NCBI GenBank assembly: GCA_905221605.1
Contig: CAJNDS010000624.1
Span: 555,001 to 619,000 of the forward strand
Source: Symbiodinium natans
Taxonomy: Eukaryota; Sar; Dinophyceae; Suessiales; Symbiodiniaceae
DNA length: 64,000 nt
Reading direction: 5' to 3'
In this document: piece by piece, positions 10,209 through 21,067 of the stretch
How positions within the stretch are numbered: position 1 is the first letter of the stretch
Layout of the letters: each line of letters starts with the position of its first letter
Program-made: the position numbers and the translations under genes
Notes under the pieces: model-generated
Databases searched by the model: none
Told to the model about the DNA's origin: nothing
The model's input: the letters and a program-made list of their open reading frames with translations, nothing else

Positions 10209-12976
10209 CTAAGCCGGACTCAAACCTCCCTCGCCCCAAAAACAAAAACTTGAAGCGCAAGGCCCCCCAAAAAGGTACCCCTCATATCGTGCACCCACAT
10301 ATGATCCTCTTACAATCACTAAGGGAACCCTAAACCCCAACCGGGCCGGTCTTTCACTTTGCGGTTCGCCAGCCGGCCCTGGACATCGCCCGGCTCGGCC
10401 GTGATCACGTGGAGCTCTACACCAGCAGCTTTCAGCGCAGGGTAGACCTCGCGGTGCAGAGGCACCCTCAACACCTAACCCCCCCCTCAACCCTTAGCAG
10501 GTCTACATGCACGGGCTTTGGTTGCTAGCCCAAAGAAAGGCTGGACACGCGGACCTTGAAAAGCTCCCCGTGCAAGAAGCCCTCAACCTTCAACCCTAAA
10601 CCCTAGAAGGCCTAAACCTTCAACCCTCCCAAATCCTAAACCATTAATCTGGCAGAATCTGGCTTGGAGTTTGGTTTCGGGCCTGAATGCCTTTCGTGAA
10701 AGCAGAGAGCTTTATCAGGATTAGGTTCGAAGCGAAAAAAATCAGGTTTGCTGGGTCCCTGGAGCCCCCGATCGCAGGGATGGCAAAAAACATCAACAGC
10801 AGGATGTTCAGGAGGGACTATGTAGGGGTGGCATATAGGGGCTATATAAGGTGTATATGTGATACATATAAGGCATATATACATTATAAAAAAAAAAAAA
10901 TATATATATATATACAAAAGGGGGGGTATATAGGGGAATCAGATTTAAGGGTCCCCTGGAAGGGACCTCAGCTAGCTCCGTCAGCTGTCCACGGCAAGGC
11001 GGTCACCAAGAGCCACGAAAGTGCACCAACACAGTTTTGTCCTCAGGCGGAGACTACTGAATATGAAGGTCAGGATTGTGAGGAACCAGGATGATGGTGA
11101 TTGAGTGATTGAAGACCTGCGGGCTATCAAAGTCAAAGGTCATGGTGCTTTGGGGCCCACTCCCAACTCTTGAGGCCTACTCAAGGCCATAGATTTGCGG
11201 CACCCCAGTAGTGGGAGGATCGGGGCTTTGTCTGAATGGGCAGTCCTGCGCAGCGAGGTTGATGCCTCAGGGGACTCATGAGAACTTGACTACTTCAAAA
11301 AATTCGGGGCTTGGAGACTTGACAGGTTCATAAACAGCCCTCGAGAACTTGAGAACTTCTCTTTCAATTCTGTTCAGTTCTGTGGCTCTGCAACAAAACA
11401 TCGAAGTGTTCGCCGATGGGATAGGCAAACTATGCTCCAAGTTCAACGACCGGAACATCCTGCAAGCTCTGTGAAGAACTCTCCCTTGCGTAGGTTAGAG
11501 ACCTCATCAAGACCCAAACTCTTCAAGACTGTAACTGTTCCAGGCTGCAGGCTTCACAAACATTGAACCATTTTGTTTCAGCAGGATTTGTGGGTGTCGA
11601 AGCAATAATTTGAAGCGCTGAATATGCTACTCCAAGAACTAGTCCCGTTTCATCTTCAAGCTTTCATCGACCTGAGCGCAACAAAGAAAAACCTCGACAC
11701 CCTGAAGAAGAGGACTAAGGGGCGTCGGTAAAGGGGAGCTGGATGCCTCCTGCTTTCAACTTGGCTACGTTGAACTCCATGAAACTTCGGCCAGCTCCGC
11801 GGAACGCACGGGAAAAGCACCACTTGGGCCGAAACATTCTGGGCTGTATACGGGGTACATGCACAATGGCAACCATGAGCCCCGACGCGAGGAAACAAAA
11901 CGCTGTAGACCCTCAGTCAGGACTGCTTGAAAGTTGTCGGTCCACCAGAACATGGCTTTTGCTTTGCATGAAGCCGCCAAGCCAGAGCAAAGCGGGCGTA
12001 TCTCAATGGGCAAAGATAAACTAGTCAGACAAACCTACAGGCCGACATGAGACAAGAAATGCACGAGAACCGCAAGGAACGTCGAAACGAAAAACAAACC
12101 AGCAATGCAACAAAAATGTGCTGGATGATGTTAGGCTATTGGGCATCGAGACTTCCATGCAAGCGCTTAACTCATACCACAAAAGCCGCGCCAATTTTTT
12201 AGCCGAAAACTTTGGGCGATGTCCATAAGAAGGTTTTCATCCATATCGACAGCCGGAACTAGGCGAACACCTTCTCAAACAGCTGCTCCTCGCTGATAGG
12301 ATGCTCCCAACTCTGTCGGATCGCCTCCATTTTACGGCGCGTCATCATTGATATACGCGCCCTATCCTGTTGGCGCACCGGGCAACGTAGCAGGCGCTTC
12401 GAACCGGTGGGATCAGATGGAATTGACCCATTTTTCCCTCCGCAGGCCGTTGTAGAACGACCTTCACCGACCTTCGACATCATTGGGTTCGCAGGAACAT
12501 TTACAAGAAAGGCTGCAGGCACCAATGCACACTGTCTGGTAACCAAGAATCAGGCTTGTTCAGCGTTTTCTGCCGAAAGTCTACCGCCCAAGGAAGTCGG
12601 TTAATGGGGCGGTAATTCCATTATTTTCTGAGCAATACAAAATATCCATGAAGCCATACAATTTAACATTGAAGGTAGAAGGACCTTCTGTACAAGAGCC
12701 TTGATTCATACATTTTGTAAGGAACGACGTACACGCACGAAATAAGCGAATTGAAACTGTCTTGTTTACTGGGGGCTCGACATTATCTGCATTTATCTCC
12801 TGATGGGATGCGTCAGAAGTCAGTCAAACACGTACGCCCCGTGTTGGATAAAGCGCGGCACGCAACAAAGACCCGCCTAGGACCTCCAGAGATGGAAACC
12901 TGCGTTAGCAAGCATTGTATAGGGTGGCAAAGCCACCAATCATGAAGGAATCGGCGTACTGGTGGAGTTCTTCAAC
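10209..12976. other. Long stretch without a recognised gene
   Basis: No open frame here carries a family motif, and none exceeds 135 residues. An AT-rich patch with a poly-A run and TA dinucleotides lies at about 10,850-10,930. Dinoflagellate genes often have many small exons, so coding exons could be hidden. Confidence 0.4.
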
Positions 12977-14249
12977 TCAACCATGACACTCGCGGGCTCT
13001 GTTTACCAGGCAGACTTGCCTAAGGCCAAGCTGAGCAGCGAAGGGGTTTCCGAGCTGGCTGCCTTCAGTCCCAAGGCCTTGTGCTTGCACTCCTTGCCTG
13101 TCATGAAGTCCAGCTTTCTCTTCACGGGCGGAACCAACAAGAGGAAAAATATCCTCTGTATCAGCAGCCTCCTTCGCGGCCTTGACCACATTGCTGCCAT
13201 CAGCCCCTTGCACTTCCATGCCACCAAAGCCACGACCAAGCATGCCGAACAATGGGTAGGTCCACCTCGACAACCACTTGAACTGCCTGCTGTACTTCAA
13301 AGAAGGACTTGGATATACCACTGCAGGGTTTCCGTTCAATGTGGTTTGGGTGCCAAAATCTGCAAGTGCTTGTGCCCAAGCAGTTCTGGCCCTCAAAGGG
13401 CCAAGCTGCTGTTCATTGGCACCATGAGCAGCCAAGAGCAAAGGAAAGAACTCTTCGGCAGATGTTTTTAAGCCATACCGGCAAATAAACATCTGCCATT
13501 CTGTCCAATCCAATGCTCTTTCCAAGGCCTGCCTCAGCTGGTTAGCACTGCAGTACCTTTCATGCTGTGCCAATGCTAGGGCCTGTTGCTGGTGTGATGG
13601 ATGGGCTGCAAGGACGGGATGCCCCGTGACACCTGTTGAAGTCAAGGCTTCTCTAATTCTTTTGCCTGCTTCCACCAAAAGTGCTTCGTGGTGTCCATCC
13701 ATCTGGCTATGGAGGAGGCTTGTGATCCTGAGGGTGTATGGCTTGCATGCCAATTCAAGCCCAGAAGGAAAATCGGAGTCCTTTGACCTCTGCAGGGCCC
13801 CACCGACCTCCCAGCATGGAGCTCACCAGTGCACTGGGGCATATTTCCATGCACAGGAAATCCATATCCCAAGCTGTGCCCATGGGAACAGCAGCAGCCT
13901 GGTTGAACTCCGACAGGCAAGCCCCTCCAGCAACACGGTGGCTTGCCCTCGGGTCCAGCCACTCACCACCACCGGTTGTTTCTCTTTGGACAGGGACCTC
14001 CATGTCTTCCTCTCCTTCTTGCCTCTCTCTGCCTCTTCTGCTCCTACTTCTTGCTTTGTCTTGGTTGCCTTTGCTGACCTTCGGGGCCATGCAGAAGAGC
14101 ATGGCCAAAGCAACCCCAAAGAAGCAAGGTTGTGGGATGCAAGATGGCAAGGTCACCACAGTAGCAGCTGGTTGGAGACCAGCCATGACCAAGAGAGCAG
14201 TAAACAACAGACATTTCATCTGCTGTTTCATGGCTGTCTTACTTCGCAA
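12977..14249 (-). CDS. Possible gene fragment with hydrophobic N-terminus; unrecognised
   Basis: Two minus-strand open frames in different phases lie back to back. The upstream one (14249-13755, 164 residues) begins with a hydrophobic stretch around CLLFTALLVMAGL and a second near FFGVALAMLFCMA, then turns basic and charged (RSRSRRGRERQEGEED). The downstream one (13753-12977, 258 residues) has a balanced composition, for example TEWQMFICRYGLK and RQFKWLSRWTYPLFG, and stays open upstream to a possible AG acceptor near 13,790. They could be two exons of one membrane or secreted protein, but I cannot place the donor. Stop codons are rare here in other phases too, so chance openness is a real alternative. 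No family recognised. Confidence 0.3.
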
Positions 14250-14485
14250 ATGCTTTGCTGGGTGTCTCGATCACAGAAACAAGCTATGGGAGTCACAATC
14301 ATACCTAATTACTTGCATCACAGCAGACTTCTGGCAAACACGAGGCTTTCAACCCTCAGCTCTTGGTTTCACAAAGGCACAGACATGTTGATGTTGGCCA
14401 TGAACACACCAGGCTCTCCATCGTGATGATGGTGTCATCGTCCTTGGCTGCACCCCCCCCCCCCCCCAAAGCCCTGAATCCTCAA

Positions 14486-14749
14486 CCCTAAAACCTTAAA
14501 CCCGAAACCATAACCAATAACCCTTCCAACCCTAAACCCTAAACCCCAAACCCTAAACCCTAAACCCTAAACCCTAAACCCTCAACCCTAAACCCTAAAC
14601 CCTAAACCCCAAACCCTAAAACCCTAAACCCTAAACCCTAAACCCTAAACCCTAAACCCCAAACCCCAAACCCTAAACCCTAAACCCTAAACCCTAAAAC
14701 CTAAAACCCTAAACCCTAAACCCTAAACCCTAAACCCTAAACCCTCAAG
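14486..14749 (+). repeat. Longest CCCTAAA array
   Basis: About 37 CCCTAAA units over 264 bases with scattered CCCCAAA and CCCTAAAA variants. It follows a poly-C run at 14,450-14,467. Confidence 0.95.
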
Positions 14750-14775
14750 ACAAAATAAATAGAAATTGTATGTGG

Positions 14776-15010
14776 TATCATTCTGAATTTTCAAGTTATT
14801 TGTCTAAACAGCTGACAAGCTGAGTTTAAGTCTGAGGCCAAATGCTCAATTTACTTAAACCTCGCCCTCCCCCCCCCCCCTCCCCCCCCTCCTATGCGGT
14901 ATCATTCTGAATTTTCAAGTTATTTGTCAAATTCTGAATGTTCAAGTTATTTGTCTAAACAGCTGATGAGCCGAGTTTAAGCCTGAGGCCAACTGCTCAA
15001 TTTACCTCGC
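14776..15010. repeat. Direct duplication of a ~110-bp unit
   Basis: The phrase GGTATCATTCTGAATTTTCA, followed by AGTTATTTGTCTAAACAGCTGA, AGTTTAAG, CTGAGGCCAA and CTCAATTTAC, occurs at about 14,776-14,868 and again at about 14,898-15,008. The second copy has an extra internal duplication of its AGTTATTTGTC part. Each copy runs into a poly-C tract. Confidence 0.8.
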
Positions 15011-15205
15011 CCTCCCCCCTCCCCCCCCCCCCCCTTCCCCCCTCTCCCCATCGCCCCGTCCCCCTTTGCTCTGGCCCCCCCCTCCCCCCTCCCCCCCCTC
15101 CCCCCTCCCCCCCCTCCCCCCCCTCCCCCTCCCCCCCCCTCCCCCCCCCCTCCCTCTCCCCCCCTCCCCCTCCTCCCCCTCCCCCCCTCCCTCCTCCCCC
15201 CTCCA
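14869..15205 (+). repeat. C-rich (polypyrimidine) tracts
   Basis: Two C/T-only tracts at about 14,869-14,893 and 15,008-15,205 made of CCCCCCT and CCCCTCC phrases. The complementary G-rich strand gives a long Gly/Arg open frame that is an artefact of composition. Confidence 0.9.
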
Positions 15206-15222
15206 CCACCAGTTTTAAAAAT

Positions 15223-15281
15223 CGAAACTTTCGTACGAAACTTTCGTACGAAACTTTCGTACGAAACTTTCGTACGAAACG
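15223..15281 (+). repeat. 13-bp tandem repeat CGAAACTTTCGTA x4.5
   Basis: Four perfect copies of CGAAACTTTCGTA (15,223-15,274), then a partial copy. The unit contains its own inverted repeat (CGAAA/TTTCG), and copies join through GTAC, so the array is a chain of small palindromes. Confidence 0.95.
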
Positions 15282-15310
15282 TTATTGGGACCCAAACCCT
15301 ATACAATTTC

Positions 15311-15388
15311 TATAAACCCTAAACCCTAAACCCTAAACCCTAAACCCTAAAACCCTAAACCCTAAACCCGAAACCCTAAACCCAAACC
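15311..15388 (+). repeat. CCCTAAA array (last telomere-like block)
   Basis: About 11 units. Apart from one partial run near 57,589 I see no telomere-like repeats after this point, so it marks the edge of the telomere-repeat-rich compartment. Confidence 0.9.
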
Positions 15389-15397
15389 CCCCCCCCC

Positions 15398-15857
15398 AAG
15401 CCCTCCAGAAGCATAAGCAACCCAGATCTCTGCACCCTCAAGCTTCAACCACCCTCCCCCCCCCGCAAGCCCTCCAGAAGCATAAGCAACCCAGATCTTT
15501 GCACCCTTAAAGCCCCAAGCCCTCCAGAAGCATAAGCCCAGCTCTGACCCTTAAACTTTCACCCCCCCCCCCCCCAAGCCGTCCAGAAGCATAAGCAACC
15601 CAGATCTCAGATCTCTGCACCCTTAAACTCCCCCCTCCAAGCCTCCAGAAGCATAAGCAACCCAGATCTCCCCCTCCAAGCCTTCCAGAAGCATAAGCAC
15701 CCAGATCTCTGCATCCTTAAACTTCAACCCCCTGCCCCCTCCACTCCAGAAGCACAAGCAACCCAGATCTTTGCACCCTTAAACTTCAACCTTCCCCTTC
15801 AAGCCCTTAAAAGCATAAGCAACCAGATCTCTGCACCCTTAAACTTCAAACCCCTTC
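15398..15857 (+). repeat. Minisatellite, ~8 diverged copies of a 40-70-bp unit
   Basis: The core is AAGCCCTCCAGAAGCATAAG, then CAACCCAGATCTCTGCACCC, TTAAACTTCAACC and a C run. Copies start near 15,398, 15,467, 15,517, 15,576, 15,639, 15,678, 15,743 and 15,801. Length varies mainly in the C run and through loss of the second half (copies 3 and 5). Confidence 0.9.
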
Positions 15858-17127
15858 AAAACCCTGGGTTTCGGTTTCCTAGACCTAAAACCCAGTTTTA
15901 TGGTTTGGAGAAGGTACGTTTGAGAAACCCTTTCCAGCGATGTGGACGTTCTTCCACCCCTTTTTCCTAGAACAGGGGCTTGCGGAACAGCTTGGAACCT
16001 CCTTGTAACTCTTTAAACAAACCGCCAAAAGGCACACAACAGAACCTACAAGGCTCTCTTTTTGGAGTTTCGGGGGGTATGTTTTGAAAAGTCCATTCCT
16101 TGCATCCAGCGATGTTTCTCGAGCCTGCGGGCTTATAGACTAAAAAACATTTGGAAACAATTGCACCCATTATGGAACAGTCCTTGGAACAGCATCCCAA
16201 ATCTGCAAGGCAATAGAGAGCCGTAATGCACGCTTGGTCCGATCGGATTGTTCCAAGCTGTTTGCACCACACGTACCTTCAAACTAGCAAGCAAAGGCAA
16301 TAATCAGTGCTGCCTGTGGGTTGGAAAGACCAAGTCCGTGCATGAAAAGCTGGGAAAGCCACAGACGATACCCAAGAGTGGAAAGAACAAACAATGCACG
16401 TTGGTGTGTAATCCAGTCTTTATGGAATGTTACATAACAAAAGGAAGCTTGAAAATACCGCTGTGGGCACATGCTCTGTAAGAGATCTTGTGCTGCGGCA
16501 AAAAAACTTAAAAAAAACTTAGCCACACAAACTGCTTGTGTTGCCACCTTGAAGTCTACATTTTACTTCACCTGACAAGTTTCGATCGGTTTTTGTTAGC
16601 GGGATGGGTGGAAGAAAACTGGCAGTATTATCCACACTGCCAACTTAACCCAGAAAGCATAAAACTAAGACTGGAGAGAAAACTGTGTTCGTAAGCCACA
16701 TCGGTTACCTTTGTGGGAAGACATTCATGCTTGCGACTCCAAACTACATCTTCTTGGAGGGTTTAAGTGAATAATCCGTTTTGTAACTTTATCCAACGTC
16801 TAAACACTCTGCCCACAGTCCCGTTTGATGGCCAGAAGAACGTGTGAAAAGCAGAGTCGCAAGCACTCGCTTTCTTTTTCCTTGAGCCAAAGCGAGCGCG
16901 GTCTCAGCTATTGGGCTCTGAACTGTGTGAAACACATGAACCACATTCCCAAACTGTCACTGCTCAGCTTCTGCAAGAACAAAACACAAACGAACGATAC
17001 GAGACGTGACGAAACGCAAGTGAAGTCACTCTCGTTCACAAAACTCACAAGTGCAGACACTCTCAAGCAGAAAACTCCCTACCTGCATGTGCCAGACAGC
17101 TACCTGTACATCAGGACAACAAAGAAA
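15858..17127. other. Unrecognised spacer before the retroelement chain
   Basis: No gene or repeat recognised. Open frames are up to about 110 residues and have no family signature. The boundary at 17,127/17,128 is where the first element tail begins, so this stretch should hold the pre-insertion host sequence next to the chain. Confidence 0.4.
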
Positions 17128-17255
17128 CATGGATTTTCGTCTGCACGCTGCGTCGCGTAGCCACCCGAAGGGGCCGTTGGTCAAGGTGAAACTAAACTAA
17201 AAATTACCTCGCTTGAGGTGTTGCGTTCTCAGCTAGGCCCTCTCTCAGCTGCAAC

Positions 17256-19027
17256 CCTCAGCACTCGCGAGGCCGAACTTTGCCCTCCGCATGCATTGCT
17301 GTTGAGGCACTTGTTGTGGCATCAGCCTCCGTAAGTTTGGCAATCCCCACTCAGCACTGGATGTTCTGTTCGAGGCATATTTCCTCAGCGCATGCGAGGC
17401 CGCAAAGTGAAACACGTGAGGTATGAAAGACTGCTACTCCAGGTTCGTCCGCAGCTCCGGCTTTCTCGCACTTACTAACCGTGCCTTGCAGCCTCCCCCA
17501 AAGTAGCGTCACCCTGGCTTTCTCGCTCTTACTCACCAGTTGACCAATAATGCATCTCACGCGGTTGCTTCATGGTAAAACTGCAGCTCGAGGTCCCGGC
17601 GTTCTCGCTCTTACTAACCCGGACCGACACTGCAGAGAAGCATTGACTGTTGTTCCCTCAGCGGAGGCGAGGCCGAACAACCATTCCGCTGCATCTGCGC
17701 AGCCAGGCCCTCAGCTCCTCACTGAGCCAGGGCTATCTCTAGACAGAGTTCCCTTGCCAAGCCCTCTATCTCTATGTGACCCCCGCGGTGCCACGTATAA
17801 GCAGCTGCTCCGCGTGTCTTAGGACCACAGTTTTCATTCGGATTTGTTGTTGTAGGCCTTCCAGTGCTTGAGGCCGAAACCAAACACCACATCTCACGTC
17901 ACACGGCGAGGCAATTTGGCTCCAACATCTGAAGATAGTGACACATACTCTGCGTGGCGTCCGCGTGAGCTAGCCTGTCCTCGGCTCCTTTCATCGCTTG
18001 TCTTACCACAGGTCTCTTTCGGTGGCCCGTACTCAGCAGCCAGCACATGTACCATCCTCAGACGCCAGAGCCGCCTTGCCCCAGCAAGCGCCCATACAAA
18101 CCACTCACCAGACAGTGAGAGCCAACATCTTCAAACACCCTCCAGCGGCCGTGCCGCGAGGACCTAAACATCTGCAAGGTTCCGCCTTGTCTGTGTGCAC
18201 GGACAGACCCCAGCCCTTGCAGGAGACGTGGATGTAAACAAAAGTAGGCCTGCCATGTCCAGCAGGCTGATAACCATTGGTTGCCTTCAGATGGGAAAAG
18301 CGCGAAGTTCGGGTAACCTCCATCTGAGTCCTTTCCGGCCAATACCAGCCTTTACAAACCCTCAGCACGGAGCGAGGCCGAAGAAGGCTATCTTGGACTA
18401 TTTGTCTGCCGGGGAGCAGCCACCAACAGCTGCTCTTCAACTTGCACTGTGCCGCACCACAGTCCTACTGCAAGTTCTTTGGCAACGGTTTCTCAGTAGC
18501 ACCAGTCAATGAGCTTTACGACACTGATGCCTTTGGTTATTTGTGTCCAGGCAGATCCACCAGGGTTGGGCCAAATCTGTTCTACCTGATGCTACCTGCG
18601 AAGAATAACCTGTTGCGCTCAGCTTGCAGATCCCCGAAAACCAGCAAACTCGGGCTCAAGCACACCGCTATTGTTCGGGACACTCCTGTCAACACTGCAA
18701 GGATGCCGCTTGCAGTGCGACGTTGGCCTGCACTGTCTGCAGCGTGCCTGGCCGTTTTCCCCCGTGTTTCGGACTCACCTTCGTTTTCCACACAAGCGAG
18801 CGAGGAACCCAAACTCACCCTAACACAAGCCCTCAATCCAAATGAGGGTCGGCGGGTTTTGTTCACCCAGAGACAGCAGGAATCTCTGGTGAGCAACAGG
18901 CTCTAGCGTCACCCCTCAAGCAAACCGAGGCTGTAACTCTCACTGTGACCCAGAGCAGACTGTAGGCCACAAGGTTCCCTCAGCAACGCGAGGACGAAAA
19001 GCTTCCCTCTAGCGAAGCGAGGCCGAA
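17256..19027 (+). repeat. CCTC...GAGGCCGAA micro-hairpins in S1
   Basis: Clear copies at 17,256-17,277, 17,383-17,403, 17,656-17,677, 18,359-18,383, 18,978-18,999 and 19,005-19,027. The pattern is CCTC, a bulged A, a variable short stem, a 2-5-base loop, the matching stem, then GAGGCCGAA. All S1 copies use a GC/GC inner stem with different loops. The same hairpins recur in S2, LINE B, D1 and D2. Confidence 0.75.
17461..17480 (+). repeat. TTCTCGC-CTTACTAACC motif (S1, representative)
   Basis: CTTTCTCGCACTTACTAACC followed by GTGCCTTGCAG. Further copies or near copies at about 17,517, 17,601, 41,734, 41,790, 41,873, 56,219, 59,349, 59,401, 62,060, 62,112 and 63,974. It joins a TACTAAC branch-point-like box to a nearby CAG in some copies (17,480 region), but not in all. 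Confidence 0.6.
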
Positions 19028-19688
19028 AACTGTGCACTCGAACGTCCTTCGTCGTCGGCAGCAGTTGGCGGGCCGCCGCTCTATGACAGCTTAGCCGGTC
19101 AGCCGGCCTACGAGCAAACACAGTTTTGCCAGGGCCTCAAAACGGAACCTACCCTTAGTTACAAGCCCCAGGGCCAGCCACAACGGCACTAAAGACGCTC
19201 TCTACCTGAGCACCCCACCGGGGTTGAGCCGAAACCTTGAGCCAAACATGGATTTTCGCACCACAAGCACGAGGCGGCCGTAGGCCTTTGGAGTCACTTT
19301 GGCTCAGGTGAAACAGTCGGGGGGACACCTACCCTATGGTACACTAGAGCAACTACAGCCGGCTCATCAGCAAGGCTGGCTCACCACGCCTTTAGGCCTG
19401 GTAACACCACTGGCACGACACCCCTTCCAGCCTGGTGCACCCAAGCTTAGGCCGGGGTAACACTTGCCAGTGGGCTCAGCATAAGGCGACCATCCTGGGG
19501 CACACAGGATTTCACACACACAGGCACGGAGCAGCCTGCCTTAGAGTCACTTGGCTCGGTGTGGCAGTCGGGGTTCCACGACCCGAACACCTGCAATTCC
19601 CATTCAGCAAACAAGGCTGGCCCCACAAAACATGGTCTGGAGACCCCAAGACCTGACTGACAACACCACAGGCTTGGGAGGCCCAAGC

Positions 19689-21065
19689 CTATTGGTTAGT
19701 CAATGCAGCAAGGTGAGCCCAATCAGAGACCCGGCCGTCCATGAGGACCAGTTGGATCTCCAAGTTTGCCTTGAGCTCGGCGGGGAGAACTGCAATAATG
19801 TCGTTGAGGCAAGGGACCACCGCCTGCCTGCGGAGATACGGCTCCAACGGCGTGACGTCACAGACACATCGAAGGGCCTCGATGAAGCTGCGCAAGCTAT
19901 ACTTGGGAAACCAACTTCCAGCGTTGAATCCTTCGAAGTGCCAATCCGCGAGATCGAAAAAACACAACATGGGTGTAGCGGCACTGAGTCCTTGTTTTAT
20001 CCCCAGGTTGGATTTTGACACATCACGAAGAGCAAAATGTCGGCTCAATTGTAAAAGGAGGGCAAAGGCATACAAGGACCACTGAGGGTGGATCTGGTTC
20101 CGAGAACCAAAATCCGTGAGGAGCTCGACTTTTTCCACGATCGACCAAGCCACCAAATGGGACCTGAACTCCCATGGTCGCCCAGAGAGCAGCACCTGCA
20201 GTGTCGTGGAACCAGCCCCAATGATGGTGGCTGCAACCTTCGGAAGCAAAGCCGAAAACGCCACCTCCTTCCCAAACGCCTGCTTTGTCCCAACCTTCAA
20301 GACATAGCCACCACCAACATCATATCCGAACCTGGTTCTTCCATTGTGGATATATGCCGCAGTGTTGTCCCCCGTGTCATTGAACCACACATGGATCTGG
20401 TCCTTGGGGAGGGCCTGGAAAACACCAGCATAGCCCAGGTCGGATTTAAAAGCCACCAACCCTGGCTTGGTATTGCGAGCCCTCTCAGCAATAGCAAACG
20501 CTGCGCCCGCTTCCTGATCCATATGATCAAAGTTCGTCGGGGGGGGTAGCATATGCGCAGCTGGCGGTGCTGGGGGAGGCTCCGGATGCACAATGGGATC
20601 AGGCACCATTGGCTCCTCCTCACTTTCCTCAGAGCAGCTGTCCTGGTTTGGGGCACCCAAAACCGGACCAGCCTCAGGTGCATAGGGATTCTCCCGAAGG
20701 ACAATTCCAGGAGCTTCATCCCTCTCAGCCTGGTTTGCCACCAAAGCTGCAGGGCGGTGCTCAGGATTGTGCTGCTCAAGCTGAGGATTTTCCCGAAGCA
20801 CGATTCGAAGCACGACTCCAGGATTTCTCACCCCCTGAGCCTGGTTGTCCACCAAGGGCTCAGGGGGTTGCAACTGTTGTGGCAAGGGCTCAGGGGCTTG
20901 CTCATCCTGTGGTTCCACCCTTCTCCGCCTAGGGGGCGGGGGGTTCACGCCAGCAGGCGGCGCTCGCATCTTAGGAGCTGCACCTCTAAGCCGAGCTCTC
21001 TCACGCTTGCCCGGCCGGGCTTTTGAGTAGGCCTTAGAGGCAGGGGATTTATGCTTCGGCGGCAT
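19689..21065 (-). CDS. LINE A1 ORF3: kinase-like protein, 458 aa
   Basis: It starts ATG two bases after the ORF2 stop (TAA, GT, ATG), which suggests coupled translation or reinitiation. Residues 1-200 are basic, then Pro- and acid-rich and probably disordered. The C-terminal half carries protein-kinase-like landmarks in order: NGRTRFGY (241-248) as nucleotide loop, VLKVG with Lys257, Glu267, the catalytic-loop-like RDVSKSN (347-353, Asp348 and Asn353) and the DFG-like FFDLADW (379-385, Asp381). The same spacing and residues occur in the third ORFs of LINE B and LINE C. The D-x4-N interval equals that of true kinases; the Lys-Glu interval is shorter. I infer a kinase or phosphotransferase fold of unknown substrate. 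No such domain is standard in LINEs, whose extra ORFs are normally RNA-binding. It is intact here although ORF2 is broken. Confidence 0.65.
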   Translation of the reverse strand: MPPKHKSPASKAYSKARPGKRERARLRGAAPKMRAPPAGVNPPPPRRRRVEPQDEQAPEPLPQQLQPPEPLVDNQAQGVRNPGVVLRIVLRENPQLEQHNPEHRPAALVANQAERDEAPGIVLRENPYAPEAGPVLGAPNQDSCSEESEEEPMVPDPIVHPEPPPAPPAAHMLPPPTNFDHMDQEAGAAFAIAERARNTKPGLVAFKSDLGYAGVFQALPKDQIHVWFNDTGDNTAAYIHNGRTRFGYDVGGGYVLKVGTKQAFGKEVAFSALLPKVAATIIGAGSTTLQVLLSGRPWEFRSHLVAWSIVEKVELLTDFGSRNQIHPQWSLYAFALLLQLSRHFALRDVSKSNLGIKQGLSAATPMLCFFDLADWHFEGFNAGSWFPKYSLRSFIEALRCVCDVTPLEPYLRRQAVVPCLNDIIAVLPAELKANLEIQLVLMDGRVSDWAHLAALTNQ

Positions 21066-21067
21066 AC

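Larger units (their letters stand above)
17128..19246 (-). mobile_element. Element S1: non-coding retroelement unit with spliced-leader-like head
   Basis: A 2.1-kb unit, sense on the minus strand. Its sense 5' end (19,246) reads TTTGGCTCAAG, GTTTCGGCTCAA, CCCCGGTGGGG. Its sense 3' end has the tail GCAGACGAAAATCCATG. A nearly identical copy is at 41,412-43,526 (S2), and its tail-proximal third recurs from about 63,706 to the window end (S3). I find no protein motif, only short overlapping frames. The tail stem (GTAGCCACCCGAAGGGG on plus) is shared with LINE B and the D units, suggesting mobilisation in trans by a LINE B-type enzyme. It contains six or more CCTC...GAGGCCGAA hairpins and three TTCTCGC-CTTACTAACC motifs. 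Confidence 0.65.

Noticed and set aside
14977-15306. Minus-strand Gly/Arg-rich frame
   Set aside because: Translation of the polypyrimidine tract; no codon structure beyond composition.
17128-17215. Element tails as tRNA-derived SINE heads (box A and box B)
   Set aside because: GTAGCCACCCGAAGGGG and GGGTTCAAG resemble the boxes but are only about 10 bases apart, too close for an internal promoter, and lie at the element's 3' end.
20088-21026. Long plus-strand frames opposite LINE A ORF3
   Set aside because: Shadows of the minus-strand coding sequence; they show no motif while the minus frame does.
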